Shown here: positions 44,044 through 54,401 of the stretch, in pieces
How positions within the stretch are numbered: the first letter of the stretch is position 1
How the letters are laid out: each line of letters begins with the position of its first letter
NCBI GenBank assembly: GCA_964528875.1
Contig: CAZGUI010000002.1
Location: 30,524-94,523, forward strand
Reading direction: 5' to 3'
Source: Bacteroides_E sp964528875
GTDB lineage: Bacteria > Bacteroidota > Bacteroidia > Bacteroidales > Bacteroidaceae
DNA: 64,000 nucleotides
Notes under the pieces: generated by a model
What the model was told of the DNA's origin: nothing
The model's input: only the letters and a program-made list of their open reading frames with translations
The model's database searches: none
Position numbers and translations under genes: made by a program

Positions 44044-46446
44044 TTATTTTAAACCAATATTTTCCCCATTACTTGATTTTCCTCTAAGCGCAGAGTTACT
44101 ACTCAATCTATAAAGAGTGTTTTTCTCAAACTTCGGATCAACATACATCATACCTTCACCAAGTATCGCAGACTTAGATATTGAGACTTTACCTGCTTTG
44201 TAAACATTACTGTAACTAATTGTATTGTGTCTGCCTAGCAACCTTATAGGTCCTTTTACCAATGGTGAATTTACAAATATTGAATTCTCAATTTCTATAC
44301 CTATCAGCCCTGTTTGCTTTATTATCCATTGATTTTCTTTGTTATTAACATTATCAAAAACACAGTGGCTGATTATTAGATTTCCTCCCAATGTAGATTC
44401 ATCGTTTCCTCCACGCAAAAAGTCGATAGCCCATTGTTCTATGTTTTTTAATATAGTATTTTGGAAAGTAATAAATTCTGCATTGTATAAACCTTTTTCA
44501 TCTTTCTCGTCATTTAGAGCAAATCCTCTAAAACAGTCATGTATATAGGTATTTGTCACTGATAATGTATCTGCAAATGAGTTTTTATACGCTTTGTACA
44601 CACAACCTCCATTAGACACTTTAAAATCAAAAAACTCACAATTATTAATATACATATTGTATGAGTGAATACTTTCTTTTACCGTTGCAAATGCATATTT
44701 AACCGGTTTCTTCTGCTTGGCACCTCCATCAAGAGTCAATCCGTCTATCTTGAATGTCAAATCACTACCAATTTCAAACATTGTTACAGCAGTGGTGCTA
44801 GTTTCATCTTCAATTTTGATTATTGGTCGAGTCAAAGCTCCTTCTTCTGCAATAATAGACAAACTATGAGGTATTACAATTTTACGTGAATTCATATATT
44901 CTCCTGACTCTAACACTAATGTTTCTCCTGGTTTTGATTTACGAACTGCTTTAAGTAATTCATCTTTTCCAGGTATTACTTTGATAATTTTGAGACTTTC
45001 AACTTGTGTATTCACTTTTATAGGGTTATACCAACTGGGGCCGGTATTGCTTTTAGATGCCCGCTCAATAATTGGCTGAGCTCCACCACTCATTTCAATG
45101 GCACCTATCCATTTCTGATCAGCACGAATACGTCCATCAATGTCTGTTTTCACCCCCATATCAGATGTAGCTTTTGCTTCTGTAAAAATTAATGGTAAAC
45201 CATTAACTCCACGACCTGCACGAACTTTAGCTTCAATAAACCCATCATCTACTTCATTTCCTCTAGCACTTATAAGAATATTATCTTCAAATTGAATACC
45301 ATCTAGTTTATCAAAGGCTTTTATCAATAATGGCTCTTGAGGACCATAAATTATATTATTTGAGATGATCGTATTGATAGGAGTTAGCGTTCTTTCCTCA
45401 TCACTACCAACACAAAGTTGCCAAGGCAACTCGCAATCAACCCATGTATTGAAAGTTATCAGAGCATCTTTCACTTGATGATAACGATTTGCAGGAGAAT
45501 TAGGTACTCCATTCATTACAACAAGCGATCCTCTGAAATCCTTACCTCGGAGTCCATAAAAATAGTTATTAAAAACTTTTTGACCATTATTTATAATACG
45601 AACACCACCTGTAAAAGGTTTCATATTCCCTAAAAAATAATTACCTGAAACTTCGTTTCTATCACCATGGCGAAGTACTACCCCACCTTCACATTCAAAA
45701 AATGTATTGTTAATGATGCGATTCTCGCAAGATTTTACAGAGACAATCTCTACTTCACCATTACAATGCTCAAAATAATTACCTTCGACAATAGTATTCG
45801 AATTTTGCATCGAAACATGGCTTGTACCAATACGCATTGTTTCTCCACCGTTTGACCCCAAGCGAGGGCGAGGACCAAAATAATTCCGATAAATGTGATG
45901 GAAGTTTTCGTTATTTCCTTCACCATTGGGCCAAATAATTAGAGTAACACCATGGTTTGTTTTTCCTCCAAAATAACAATACTCAACAGTGTTCTGTTGT
46001 CCCCAAAGATTCACCCATGCATCTTCACTTGCACGATTTGGCTTATTAAAGTTGTCAATAACACAGTTTCTTATAATCGAATAATTAGCTAATAATTTTG
46101 TGCCTTTTCGGGTTTCAATAACTCTATTGGTAGGTGAATAACCATTGACAAAAACCAAACCATCAACTATTAAATAGCTACCATGCATATTCAAGGTAGA
46201 AAGTCCTTCAATTGTCGTTTCTCCATATTTCTCGACAGTGAGGGTTATCGGCTTATCTTTCGTTCCTTCACCATAAAAAACAAATTGAGCATCTTTCCAA
46301 ACTCCCTTTGAAAGGATTATGGAGTCTCCTGCTTCTAAAGTTTTCACCTTTTCATTATATTCAGCCATATTGCTCACTCGGAAGACTGTAGCGTTAACTA
46401 CATAAAACATAAAAACAAAAAGACTGAATAGTAGTGTTTTTTTCAT
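44044..46446 (-). CDS. PL6 family alginate lyase, two-domain
   Basis: The 800-residue secreted protein has a signal peptide (cut near VNA-TV, residue 19). The N-terminal beta-helix (about 20-450) has the PL6 catalytic Lys and Arg in EVEIVSVKSCENRIINNTFF and GGVVLRHGDRNEVSGNYF. A second beta-helix-like domain (about 480-800) is the known C-terminal addition in long PL6 enzymes. It is the first lyase after the SusCD/TIG genes and probably the main initial enzyme on polymeric alginate. Confidence 0.87.
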   Translation of the reverse strand: MKKTLLFSLFVFMFYVVNATVFRVSNMAEYNEKVKTLEAGDSIILSKGVWKDAQFVFYGEGTKDKPITLTVEKYGETTIEGLSTLNMHGSYLIVDGLVFVNGYSPTNRVIETRKGTKLLANYSIIRNCVIDNFNKPNRASEDAWVNLWGQQNTVEYCYFGGKTNHGVTLIIWPNGEGNNENFHHIYRNYFGPRPRLGSNGGETMRIGTSHVSMQNSNTIVEGNYFEHCNGEVEIVSVKSCENRIINNTFFECEGGVVLRHGDRNEVSGNYFLGNMKPFTGGVRIINNGQKVFNNYFYGLRGKDFRGSLVVMNGVPNSPANRYHQVKDALITFNTWVDCELPWQLCVGSDEERTLTPINTIISNNIIYGPQEPLLIKAFDKLDGIQFEDNILISARGNEVDDGFIEAKVRAGRGVNGLPLIFTEAKATSDMGVKTDIDGRIRADQKWIGAIEMSGGAQPIIERASKSNTGPSWYNPIKVNTQVESLKIIKVIPGKDELLKAVRKSKPGETLVLESGEYMNSRKIVIPHSLSIIAEEGALTRPIIKIEDETSTTAVTMFEIGSDLTFKIDGLTLDGGAKQKKPVKYAFATVKESIHSYNMYINNCEFFDFKVSNGGCVYKAYKNSFADTLSVTNTYIHDCFRGFALNDEKDEKGLYNAEFITFQNTILKNIEQWAIDFLRGGNDESTLGGNLIISHCVFDNVNNKENQWIIKQTGLIGIEIENSIFVNSPLVKGPIRLLGRHNTISYSNVYKAGKVSISKSAILGEGMMYVDPKFEKNTLYRLSSNSALRGKSSNGENIGLK

Positions 46447-46477
46447 ATTGGTATCTTTATAAGAAACCTAATTCCCC

Positions 46478-46501
46478 CTTTTACACTAATAGGAGAATTA
46501 G
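46478..46501. other. Hairpin between the TIG gene and the PL6 gene
   Basis: CTAATTCCCC pairs with GGAGAATTAG with one mismatch; no T tract follows. It may be an RNA processing or stability element rather than a terminator. Confidence 0.4.
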
Positions 46502-46518
46502 ATATTCTTAGATTTATA

Positions 46519-47937
46519 TTATTTCTCGAAATAACAATTAAAAGTCAAAGAGCTTTTAGTGTCATCAGAAACGGCTGATACTATCTCTATAAAACCGACC
46601 TTTTCTGGTGTGGTACCATCGCTTGAGAACTTTTGGAACATAAGAACATCATCTAAACCAAAAGCATTTGATTCTCCTTGGAAACGAGGAGCACTAGTTC
46701 CTGCAGCTGCGATACCAGTCTCTTCAATCATCTGCTGACTCAGTTCTTCAATACTTTTTTCTTTTACTTTTTTATAAAATTCGCCTTGGACTCCTGTTCT
46801 GCTTAAAACTCTAAATTTAACTATATTTGTCATTTTTTCTGCAGGAAGATTCTCTCCATTGCACTTAAAGGTTTTTGTTTGAGATGCACTATTATTAGGG
46901 TTATTTAGCTGAAAAGTATTATTTGTTTTTCCCCAAGTAATGAAAAAGTCAATTCTACTTTTTACTTTTGAATACAAACAAGGACTATAGATCTCACCAG
47001 TCATAGCATTAAAAAAGTTATCCTCATTATCTTCACTTTGAGCGTAAATAGTTATATTATCCCAATAATAAACAGGTTTGTAGCTTACTTTAAAGTTTTC
47101 GGTCAGTAAAATTTCTCTACTATTATTGTAAATTAACTTCAGAGCAATCATTGTATCCTCTGTGAAGTCTGCTGGCACAGTAACCAATATTCTTTCGGCA
47201 TCTTGCTCCAAAATTTGTCCTTCTTTTTCACCGAACATTACCTGACTTATCAAATCTAAATTAGCACCACTAAGAACAATGTTAAAGCCATTCTCTGCTC
47301 CTGCATCAAAGTGTGTTATAGTAGGTATTAATCCTTCAAGCTCAAATGGTTCTCCTTCTGTACTTACTTCTTTAACTCCTTCTGCGGTATTATAAGTCAT
47401 AATAATATCCACTTTATCCTCTTCAAAAAATGGAACTATTACAGTTATATAATCTATTCCTTGGTTAACAATTTTACTCTCAGTTGTCCCAAAAAACACA
47501 TCTAAAACAGCAGTTAGATGCGTACCTTCAATATAAATCTCTTCATTTTGCTGAGCTATTGTGGGAAATTCCCCAATTGTTGGAGTTTGATATTCTACCT
47601 GAAAAGTTTCACTTGACTTAGCTTCTCCATTAGGCCCTTTAATTTTTATCGTCCCTGTTTTACTTTTATTAGTTGCTTCGGCTATTAACCCTCTTGAATT
47701 GATACGATATTTTATTTTACTTAGTTCTCCTCCAATGTAAATAGTATCTATCTTTAGTAGATTTTCTCCTGTTATCTTAATTTCTGTTCCTGCAATACCA
47801 GATTTTGGTGAAAAATCAGTAATTATAGGAACTTCTAGAACCTCTTTATCATACTTCAAATCTTCATTACATCCAATAAACATTAAAACAAGCAAAAATA
47901 AAAAGCTTACTTTGAATTGTATATTTATATTTTTCAT
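46519..47937 (-). CDS. IPT/TIG surface glycan-binding lipoprotein (SusE/F position)
   Basis: This 472-residue lipoprotein (signal ending in MFIGC, Cys23) has three IPT/TIG immunoglobulin-like domains in tandem (about 35-110, 113-200 and 203-290), each starting with a PxIxxF pattern, and a C-terminal domain (about 290-472) with several aromatic residues (YWDNITIY) that may bind glycan. It lies directly after susD in the operon, the usual place of surface glycan-binding proteins. Its sequence is not conserved enough to name the ligand; alginate is inferred from the lyases. Confidence 0.78.
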   Translation of the reverse strand: MKNINIQFKVSFLFLLVLMFIGCNEDLKYDKEVLEVPIITDFSPKSGIAGTEIKITGENLLKIDTIYIGGELSKIKYRINSRGLIAEATNKSKTGTIKIKGPNGEAKSSETFQVEYQTPTIGEFPTIAQQNEEIYIEGTHLTAVLDVFFGTTESKIVNQGIDYITVIVPFFEEDKVDIIMTYNTAEGVKEVSTEGEPFELEGLIPTITHFDAGAENGFNIVLSGANLDLISQVMFGEKEGQILEQDAERILVTVPADFTEDTMIALKLIYNNSREILLTENFKVSYKPVYYWDNITIYAQSEDNEDNFFNAMTGEIYSPCLYSKVKSRIDFFITWGKTNNTFQLNNPNNSASQTKTFKCNGENLPAEKMTNIVKFRVLSRTGVQGEFYKKVKEKSIEELSQQMIEETGIAAAGTSAPRFQGESNAFGLDDVLMFQKFSSDGTTPEKVGFIEIVSAVSDDTKSSLTFNCYFEK

Positions 47938-47964
47938 ATTATTTATATTTTGAAATGAAATATA

Positions 47965-49485
47965 TTAATAACCCATATTCTGAGTTGCATTATCAGAGAC
48001 ATTTATAACATTGTATGGAATAGGAAGCAATAATTGCCAATCTTCTAGTTTGCGTAAGTTTGGCTCAAGATAAGAGCTTTTTGTTGGATCATTATAATAC
48101 AATTTTAACTCGCCTGTACTTGAATCTGGTATTAATTCAGTTTCATATTGATTTTCCATAATGGTCTTGAGTCGTCCTGTGCGAAGAAGGTCAAAGAAGC
48201 GGTGATTTTCGAAAGCAAATTCATGACGTCTTTCATTTTCTATTGCCATTCTAAAATCATATTTATTTTGAATCTGAGTTGTTGTTAATTCTGTTAATCC
48301 TGCTCTTACTCTAATTTCATTTAAATATGGAAGTCCTGCAGTAGGTCCTGATAATTCATTTTCTATTTCACCTAATGTTAATAAAACATCAGCAAATCGA
48401 AAAATCGGCCAATCATTCTCAGCATCATATTTAATAGATACAGCAGATAAGTATTTTTTACAATATGCTAAATATACAGTTTGTCCTGTTGGATTAACCC
48501 ATGTTTCAGCTAAAGAAACATCTTTTCTTAAATCATTAGACTCGTAAGATGTTATTAGGTTATTAGTAGGACAATTATCCCCATCTCCTCCTGAATTTAC
48601 TACCATGTTAGAACTATTATTAGGAGCAAATGCATTAGCAAATCGAGATCCTAACCCCAATCCACCAGCTTTGAAACGTATGGTAAATATTATTTCCTCA
48701 TTCATTTCATTTGATATACTGAAAACTTTCGCATACGCATTATTTCCAGTTAATAGTTTGTAGGGGCTATTTTCTTTTATATCTATTAGTAGATTCTTTG
48801 CCTCAGTAAAACGATTTTGTGTAAAATACACTTTGGCTAATAACATCTTCACAGCCCATAAATCAGCTCTACCTTTTTCATTGTTAGGAAATGTATCTGG
48901 AATTTTCTTATCAGAGAGAATAGTTTCTAATTCACTAGTAATGAACTTATAGACTTCCTCAACTGAATTTCTTTCGTATTTTGCTGCCTCTTTCATTTCT
49001 ATACGTTGAGTCACTATAAATAAAGGTCCGTAAAGACGTACTAGGTTGAAGTAATGATAGGCTCTAATAAAACTGGCTTCACCCTCGAATTGCTTCTTCA
49101 GTTCCTCATTGGTTACAATATCAATATGTTTATACACTGTATTGCAATTCGCTATATTATGATAACAAGCCTCCCAATACTTCTCATTCAATGAATTGGA
49201 TGCTGAAATTCTAAAGTTATTTAAAGCATATAATTCCACACTTTTTTCATTAGTAGAATTCCATCCATAATGTCGGGCATTATCAGATCGTACTTCAGTC
49301 AAAGGCCACTCGTTACTTATTGTCTTTTGCATGCCATTATAACATGCTATTACTGCTTGATTAATATCTTCTGTTGTTTTATAAAAATCATCTTCTCCTA
49401 TCTTAGAAATTGGAGATTCATCCAAACAACTCGTATATAAAATGATACAGCAGCAAAAAGCTAAATATTTAAATATATTTTTCAT
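47965..49485 (-). CDS. SusD-like nutrient-binding lipoprotein
   Basis: The protein is 506 residues from the ATG at 49485 (MKNIFKYLAF), with the lipoprotein signal ending in YTSC. I prefer this start because the in-frame ATG at 49521 would overlap the end of susC and spoil the signal peptide. Typical SusD features are the N-terminal DESPISKIGEDDFYKTTEDINQAV, helical TPR-like repeats, and the C-terminal RHEFAFENHRFFDLLRTGRL. It acts as the lid of the SusC porin and binds the glycan at the surface. It follows susC by 13 bp. Confidence 0.93.
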   Translation of the reverse strand: MKNIFKYLAFCCCIILYTSCLDESPISKIGEDDFYKTTEDINQAVIACYNGMQKTISNEWPLTEVRSDNARHYGWNSTNEKSVELYALNNFRISASNSLNEKYWEACYHNIANCNTVYKHIDIVTNEELKKQFEGEASFIRAYHYFNLVRLYGPLFIVTQRIEMKEAAKYERNSVEEVYKFITSELETILSDKKIPDTFPNNEKGRADLWAVKMLLAKVYFTQNRFTEAKNLLIDIKENSPYKLLTGNNAYAKVFSISNEMNEEIIFTIRFKAGGLGLGSRFANAFAPNNSSNMVVNSGGDGDNCPTNNLITSYESNDLRKDVSLAETWVNPTGQTVYLAYCKKYLSAVSIKYDAENDWPIFRFADVLLTLGEIENELSGPTAGLPYLNEIRVRAGLTELTTTQIQNKYDFRMAIENERRHEFAFENHRFFDLLRTGRLKTIMENQYETELIPDSSTGELKLYYNDPTKSSYLEPNLRKLEDWQLLLPIPYNVINVSDNATQNMGY

Positions 49486-49498
49486 TTCTTTTACCTTG

Positions 49499-52400
49499 TT
49501 AAAAATTGATATCAATACCAAAACTGAATGTTCTTTGTAAAGGAAAACCTCCTCGTTGATAGCCTGAAATCAGAGGACTTGCATATGCTCCACTCGTATA
49601 ACGGGCTTCGGGATTTATACCTTTATAGCTGCTATTCCACCAAAAGCCTAAATTCTGAATTGAAGAGTATAATCTTAAACCTGTTAGTCCTGTTTTCTTA
49701 ATTAGTTTCTTAGAAAACGTATATCCAAAAGTAATATCTCGTAATGCTATATAAGAAGCATCTTGAATACCATAATCAGTCTTCATTATTTTTATTCCTT
49801 TATCATATCCTGGAGTTCTACCATCACCTGGATGTTCATCCGACACATAGTGATTCATGACATAAGGTCTATTCCATTTACGTGTTTCATTATAATACAC
49901 ATCACCATTCCATACATTTACACCTTGTACCCCTTGTATTAGTACAGATAAATCAAATCCTTTGTATTTAAAGTTATTAGTTATGCCCCATGTAAAATCT
50001 GGGAATGGGTTTCCAATAGGAACAAGATCTTCTTCATTAATTACACCATCATTATTGGCATCTAGAACTCTTAAACCTCCAACTGCATCATCATTTCCAC
50101 GTGGATTACTCTTATCATTCCATAGTTCTTCTGTCCACACACCAATCGTTTTATATCCAACAAACTGAATTGAAGGATTACCAATAATTGTTCTATAATA
50201 CTCTTGACGTTCTCCCTGATTTTGCAGATGATCTGGTCCCCCTAAGTCTAATACTTTATTGCTATTAGTTGATAGATTTATGGATGAGTTCCATGTAAAA
50301 TCTCCATCTTGAATGTTATATGTGGTAAGTTCTATTTCTAGTCCTTTATTCCTAATACGGCCTAGGTTTGTCCAGAATTTCTTATAACCGGATATTGAAC
50401 TAATTTGTCGTTCAAAGAGCAAGCTTTTTGTTTTGGAATAATAATAATCCAAAGTCAAACCTATTCTATTATTTATCATAGATAAGTCTAATCCTAGATT
50501 AAATTCATTGGTTTGTTCCCACTTCAAAGCTTTATTCCCTAATGTAACTGAATTGTTAGAAAGACCTTGTACTACATTTCCATTTCCTGTACCAAAAATA
50601 TAATTAGCTGAATTGAGCATATCCTGATTAGCATAATTCTCAATTTTATCGGTTCCTGTAACACCATAACTAGTCCTAATTTTCAATTGATCTATCCAAT
50701 TCACATCTTTCATGAATTTTTCTTCTGAAACTCGCCAACCCAAAGAGACTGAAGGGAAAGCCCCCCAACGGTTATCTTCTCCAAATTTTGAACTCCCATC
50801 ATAACGCATGCTAGCCGAAAACAAATAACGATCTTTATAAGAATACACCAAACGAGCATATACTGACATCATTGATTCAGATTCTTTCCATGTTCCAGTC
50901 ATTAAGGTGCTACCCTCATATTGATCTATTGTACCTGCAGCATTCAATGTGTGAATTCTATCTGTCGGAAAGTCAAACCCTAAAATACCAGCAGTATTAT
51001 ATTTTTTAGTTTCTCCTGAAAATCCAAGCATTACATTAAAATCATGGTCTACATTAACTTTTTTCTGATAAGTTAAAGTGTTTTCAGATAATAAATCAAC
51101 ATAAAGCCTATTTTGATACAAACCACGGTTCTTTGCCCCATCTTCTCTTGCATTCATATTACGATATCTATTCGTTTCACGATATGATATATCAAAGCCA
51201 TTAGAAGTTTTAAAGTCTAATCCCTCAATTATATTTATATTGACATAAGCAGAAGTCTGCAATCTATAATCATTTTGTTTGATATTCTCATTATCTATAA
51301 TCATACGTGGATTATGATTTTTAGTATTAAATGGACTCGTTTTAACATTCTCTCTATATTCGCCACTGATAGGATCTGTTCCACTATATTCAAGATTATT
51401 AAAATGTGCTCCATGTGCATATTCACCAACTGCATAAGCATAATTTGTCAATGCACTAGTTTCCTCAGTATGACGAACCGGTAACCATGATGGGGTACGA
51501 TAAAAATCAATAAAATTAGTTGCTGGAACCTCTTTTTTAGAGTATGTTGGAGCTAGATTTACTCCCACAGTTACACGTTTTGATAATTCTGCATCAATCT
51601 TTGCTCGAACATTCATTTTTTCATAATTATTATTTATCATAATTCCTTCATCATTTATATATGAAGCTGATACATAATACTTAAGACCTTTCTTTCCTCC
51701 TGAGATTCCCAACTGAGCATTATAAATATTAGCTATTTGTAATGCTTCATCTTGCCAACCTGTGTCATTTGTCATCACATGAAAAGCAAAATCCTGATTT
51801 TCAAGTTGAGTTCTCCCTAGCCATACTGCATCACGTACCTTTAAGTCCACATATTCCCTTGCATTTAATATGTCATGCTTTTTGTAAGCATTCTTTACAC
51901 CCCACGATGTCTTAAAAGTATACTTAGGTTTATCAACCGTTCCCCCTTTAGTTGTTATAATAATAACACCATTAGCAGCACGAGATCCATAGATAGCTGC
52001 AGAAGCAGCATCTTTCAGTACTTCAATACTCTCTACATCATTCATATTAACGACCCCAAGACCTCCCTCAACAGGAAATCCGTCAATGATTACCAATGGA
52101 GAACTATCTGCACTAACTGATCCCATACCACGAACACGAATCTGAGGAGCTTCTCCAACTTCAGAGGTAATATTCTGAATTTGTACTCCAGCTACACGTC
52201 CTTGCAAGGCTTGATCAATACGTGAAATTGGTATATCTTCTAATCCATCTGTACGTACCTTTGTGACAGATCCTGTTAAGTGTGATTTTTTCTGCACACC
52301 ATATCCTACTACAACAACTTCTTCTAGATTCTGTAAGTCTTCAGACAGTGTAATATTTAATACTAATTTTTCACCTACAACTACTTTCTGCGACTTGAAA

Positions 52401-52684
52401 CCTATGAATGAAAATTGAAGTTCTACTTTAGAATCTGGTACACCAATTCTATACCCCCCGTCTAAATCAGTAATAGTCCCTGTAGTTTGACCAACTACAG
52501 AAATTGTTACTCCAATGAGAGGTATACCTGAAGCATCAACAACAGTACCCGTTACCTCACGCTGTTGATCTACTTCATCAAGAGCAGCAAAAACCCACTG
52601 GTTTCCTACTGTAAAAAACATCAGAAATAAGCAAATTATTCTGATATTTGATAAAAATAAGTTCATTACTTTTCGTGTTTTCAT
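49499..52684 (-). CDS. SusC-like TonB-dependent outer-membrane transporter
   Basis: The 1061-residue protein has a signal peptide, a carboxypeptidase-regulatory-like domain (GTVVDASGIPLIGVTISVVG, about 45-65), a TonB-box region and plug (EEVVVVGYGVQKKSHLTGSV, VIIDGFPVEGG, AAIYGSRAANGVIIITTKGG) and a large beta-barrel ending in FGIDINF. It imports oligosaccharides using the TonB system together with the SusD lid. It is the first gene of the alginate-type locus. No hybrid two-component or other regulator is found next to it in the window. Confidence 0.95.
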   Translation of the reverse strand: MKTRKVMNLFLSNIRIICLFLMFFTVGNQWVFAALDEVDQQREVTGTVVDASGIPLIGVTISVVGQTTGTITDLDGGYRIGVPDSKVELQFSFIGFKSQKVVVGEKLVLNITLSEDLQNLEEVVVVGYGVQKKSHLTGSVTKVRTDGLEDIPISRIDQALQGRVAGVQIQNITSEVGEAPQIRVRGMGSVSADSSPLVIIDGFPVEGGLGVVNMNDVESIEVLKDAASAAIYGSRAANGVIIITTKGGTVDKPKYTFKTSWGVKNAYKKHDILNAREYVDLKVRDAVWLGRTQLENQDFAFHVMTNDTGWQDEALQIANIYNAQLGISGGKKGLKYYVSASYINDEGIMINNNYEKMNVRAKIDAELSKRVTVGVNLAPTYSKKEVPATNFIDFYRTPSWLPVRHTEETSALTNYAYAVGEYAHGAHFNNLEYSGTDPISGEYRENVKTSPFNTKNHNPRMIIDNENIKQNDYRLQTSAYVNINIIEGLDFKTSNGFDISYRETNRYRNMNAREDGAKNRGLYQNRLYVDLLSENTLTYQKKVNVDHDFNVMLGFSGETKKYNTAGILGFDFPTDRIHTLNAAGTIDQYEGSTLMTGTWKESESMMSVYARLVYSYKDRYLFSASMRYDGSSKFGEDNRWGAFPSVSLGWRVSEEKFMKDVNWIDQLKIRTSYGVTGTDKIENYANQDMLNSANYIFGTGNGNVVQGLSNNSVTLGNKALKWEQTNEFNLGLDLSMINNRIGLTLDYYYSKTKSLLFERQISSISGYKKFWTNLGRIRNKGLEIELTTYNIQDGDFTWNSSINLSTNSNKVLDLGGPDHLQNQGERQEYYRTIIGNPSIQFVGYKTIGVWTEELWNDKSNPRGNDDAVGGLRVLDANNDGVINEEDLVPIGNPFPDFTWGITNNFKYKGFDLSVLIQGVQGVNVWNGDVYYNETRKWNRPYVMNHYVSDEHPGDGRTPGYDKGIKIMKTDYGIQDASYIALRDITFGYTFSKKLIKKTGLTGLRLYSSIQNLGFWWNSSYKGINPEARYTSGAYASPLISGYQRGGFPLQRTFSFGIDINF

Positions 52685-53241
52685 GAATTAATTATTAAAG
52701 ATTAATGGTTATATTTTTCATTTCACATTTTAATTTTCATCGGCCTTATGTTCCTATATATACTCCATTTGTTGATTTATGATGATTTATTATTTGCAGT
52801 TATCCTCAAAATAAATACAAATAGTTATTGATTTTAATATTGATTCCAAAACCATTATTGTAGAAATATTTTCAATATTGATTTTATTGCATACATCTCA
52901 GATTATGACTAATCTGTTTTGGGCTTTGATATTGTTTCTAGATTATATCAGCCTCAATATCTATATCTCTTCATTGAAATTGAACTAAATAAGATTAAAT
53001 TAAAGACAAACCCAATCAGACTGGTTAACCAAAATGCCGATTACAAATATATAAATAAAATTCAATAGCCAAATTTATTGATGAAACAAACAAGCATCCC
53101 AACAATAATAAACACACATAATCTATTAATAATCAAATATTTAGCTTAAATCATGTTTAAAAACATAATTAAACAGAAGGGTTTAATTCTACATTTGAAA
53201 GAAAAACACATATCTGGTTTACCAATTTGGTACCCCAGTAA
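52685..53241. other. Regulatory gap upstream of susC
   Basis: No gene is seen. TATTGATT occurs three times (52826-52833, 52838-52845, 52876-52883), which may be binding sites or chance in AT-rich sequence. No clear TAnnTTTG box was found on the minus strand. Confidence 0.4.
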
Positions 53242-53769
53242 AACGATGAGGATAAATATGACACTATTCACATTTTAGTAAATGTGGCAAGAGGAATTAT
53301 GGGACGTAAGACTATTACTGAACAAGACGGAGACTGACACAATTCATTAATGGATGTAAACATGAAAAGTTGCTGGTTATGCACGCAAGAAGTAGTTCCT
53401 TATATGCCAGCTGGTAGATCTATTATCAACTTCTCATCTCTAGCTGCACGTGATGATGGTAGTGGACCTGAAGATTCACTATACGCAACATCAAAAGGAG
53501 ATATTATGATATTTACTCGTGCAATGGCTAAAAAGCTTGGACCAAAAGGCATTCTTGTCAACGGATTAACACTTGGAACTATAGCAACTTCTTTCCATGA
53601 TAAGTTCAATACTCCTGAGGGAAGAGAAAGAATGAAAGGGGTATATCCTCTTCGCCGTGAAGGAGATATGGAAGATGTAGCAGATTTGACTTTGTTCCTA
53701 GTATCTGATGATTCTGATTATCTAACAGGAACAAATGTTGATATTAATGGAGGTTTATACTTCTCATAA
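53242..53769 (+). pseudogene. Broken SDR reductase gene (alginate pathway type)
   Basis: The frame reads DKYDTIHILVNVARGIMG with an in-frame TGA at 53335, then LMDVNMKSCWLCTQEVVPYM and an intact C-terminal half with the catalytic region (INFSSLAA, YATSK) and the end TGTNVDINGGLYFS. The usual LVNNAGG has become LVNVARG, and the first 70-80 residues with the NAD(P) glycine motif are missing upstream. It was once a short-chain dehydrogenase; by location a reductase for the unsaturated uronate-derived keto acid is likely. The stop and the lost N-terminus make it a pseudogene. Confidence 0.8.
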
Positions 53770-53822
53770 ATATGTCTTGTTTTTAAATAAGCATTATAGC
53801 TTATTAGGAAAATACACTTTAA

Positions 53823-53871
53823 TAATCCTGTAGAAAGGCTAACCTTTTTCTACAGGATTTATTTTTCTTCC
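53823..53871 (+). terminator. Terminator after the SDR remnant
   Basis: AATCCTGTAGAAA pairs with TTTCTACAGGATT and is followed by TATTTTTC. It is still intact although the gene is broken. Confidence 0.75.
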
Positions 53872-53944
53872 CAAACAGTCGTAAAAAGATTTTATATTTG
53901 AAAAGATAGTTCTCTTTTCTAAGAAAAGCGATTTAGAATTAAAA

Positions 53945-54400
53945 CTATTTATTCAACAGAAATTCATCAATGGCTCTTTTATAAGTTGCATGATCTGCTG
54001 CTCCTTTAAATAATTGAGGTTGCCCCTCCATAGGGATGAATACAAAAAGAGGAATACTTGTAGCATTAAATAAGGCAGCTAACTCTCTTTCTTTATCCAC
54101 ATCCACTTTATAAATAACAATATCATCGGCATACTCTTTGGCTAACTTCTCCATTATTGGGGCCGTTTTTCTACAAGGACCACACCAGTCAGCATACAAA
54201 TCAATGATAACCGGCTTCTTTCCCTGAAACTTCCAAGTCTCCGACTGATTATAGTCAAAAACCTCCTCTAAAAAAAGAGCATGATTCATTACTACAACTT
54301 CTCCTTTTTTATCCTCTGTTTTTTGTCCACCTTGAGCTAAAACCTCAGGAGTTGTCACAAAAAACAGGGCAATCAAAAACGTATAAAAATATTTTTTCAT
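53945..54400 (-). CDS. Exported thioredoxin-like protein
   Basis: This 151-residue protein has a signal peptide (cut near VLA-QG, residue 22) and a thioredoxin fold with the active site WCGPC (about 71-75) and the cis-Pro segment TSIPLFVF. It should exchange disulfides in the periplasm. It lies right after a cytosolic thioredoxin gene in the same direction, giving a pair of inside and outside forms. Confidence 0.88.
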   Translation of the reverse strand: MKKYFYTFLIALFFVTTPEVLAQGGQKTEDKKGEVVVMNHALFLEEVFDYNQSETWKFQGKKPVIIDLYADWCGPCRKTAPIMEKLAKEYADDIVIYKVDVDKERELAALFNATSIPLFVFIPMEGQPQLFKGAADHATYKRAIDEFLLNK

Positions 54401-54401
54401 C

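Noticed and set aside
49486..49521. Upstream ATG start for the SusD-like gene
   Set aside because: It overlaps the end of susC and puts a charged stretch before the lipoprotein signal.
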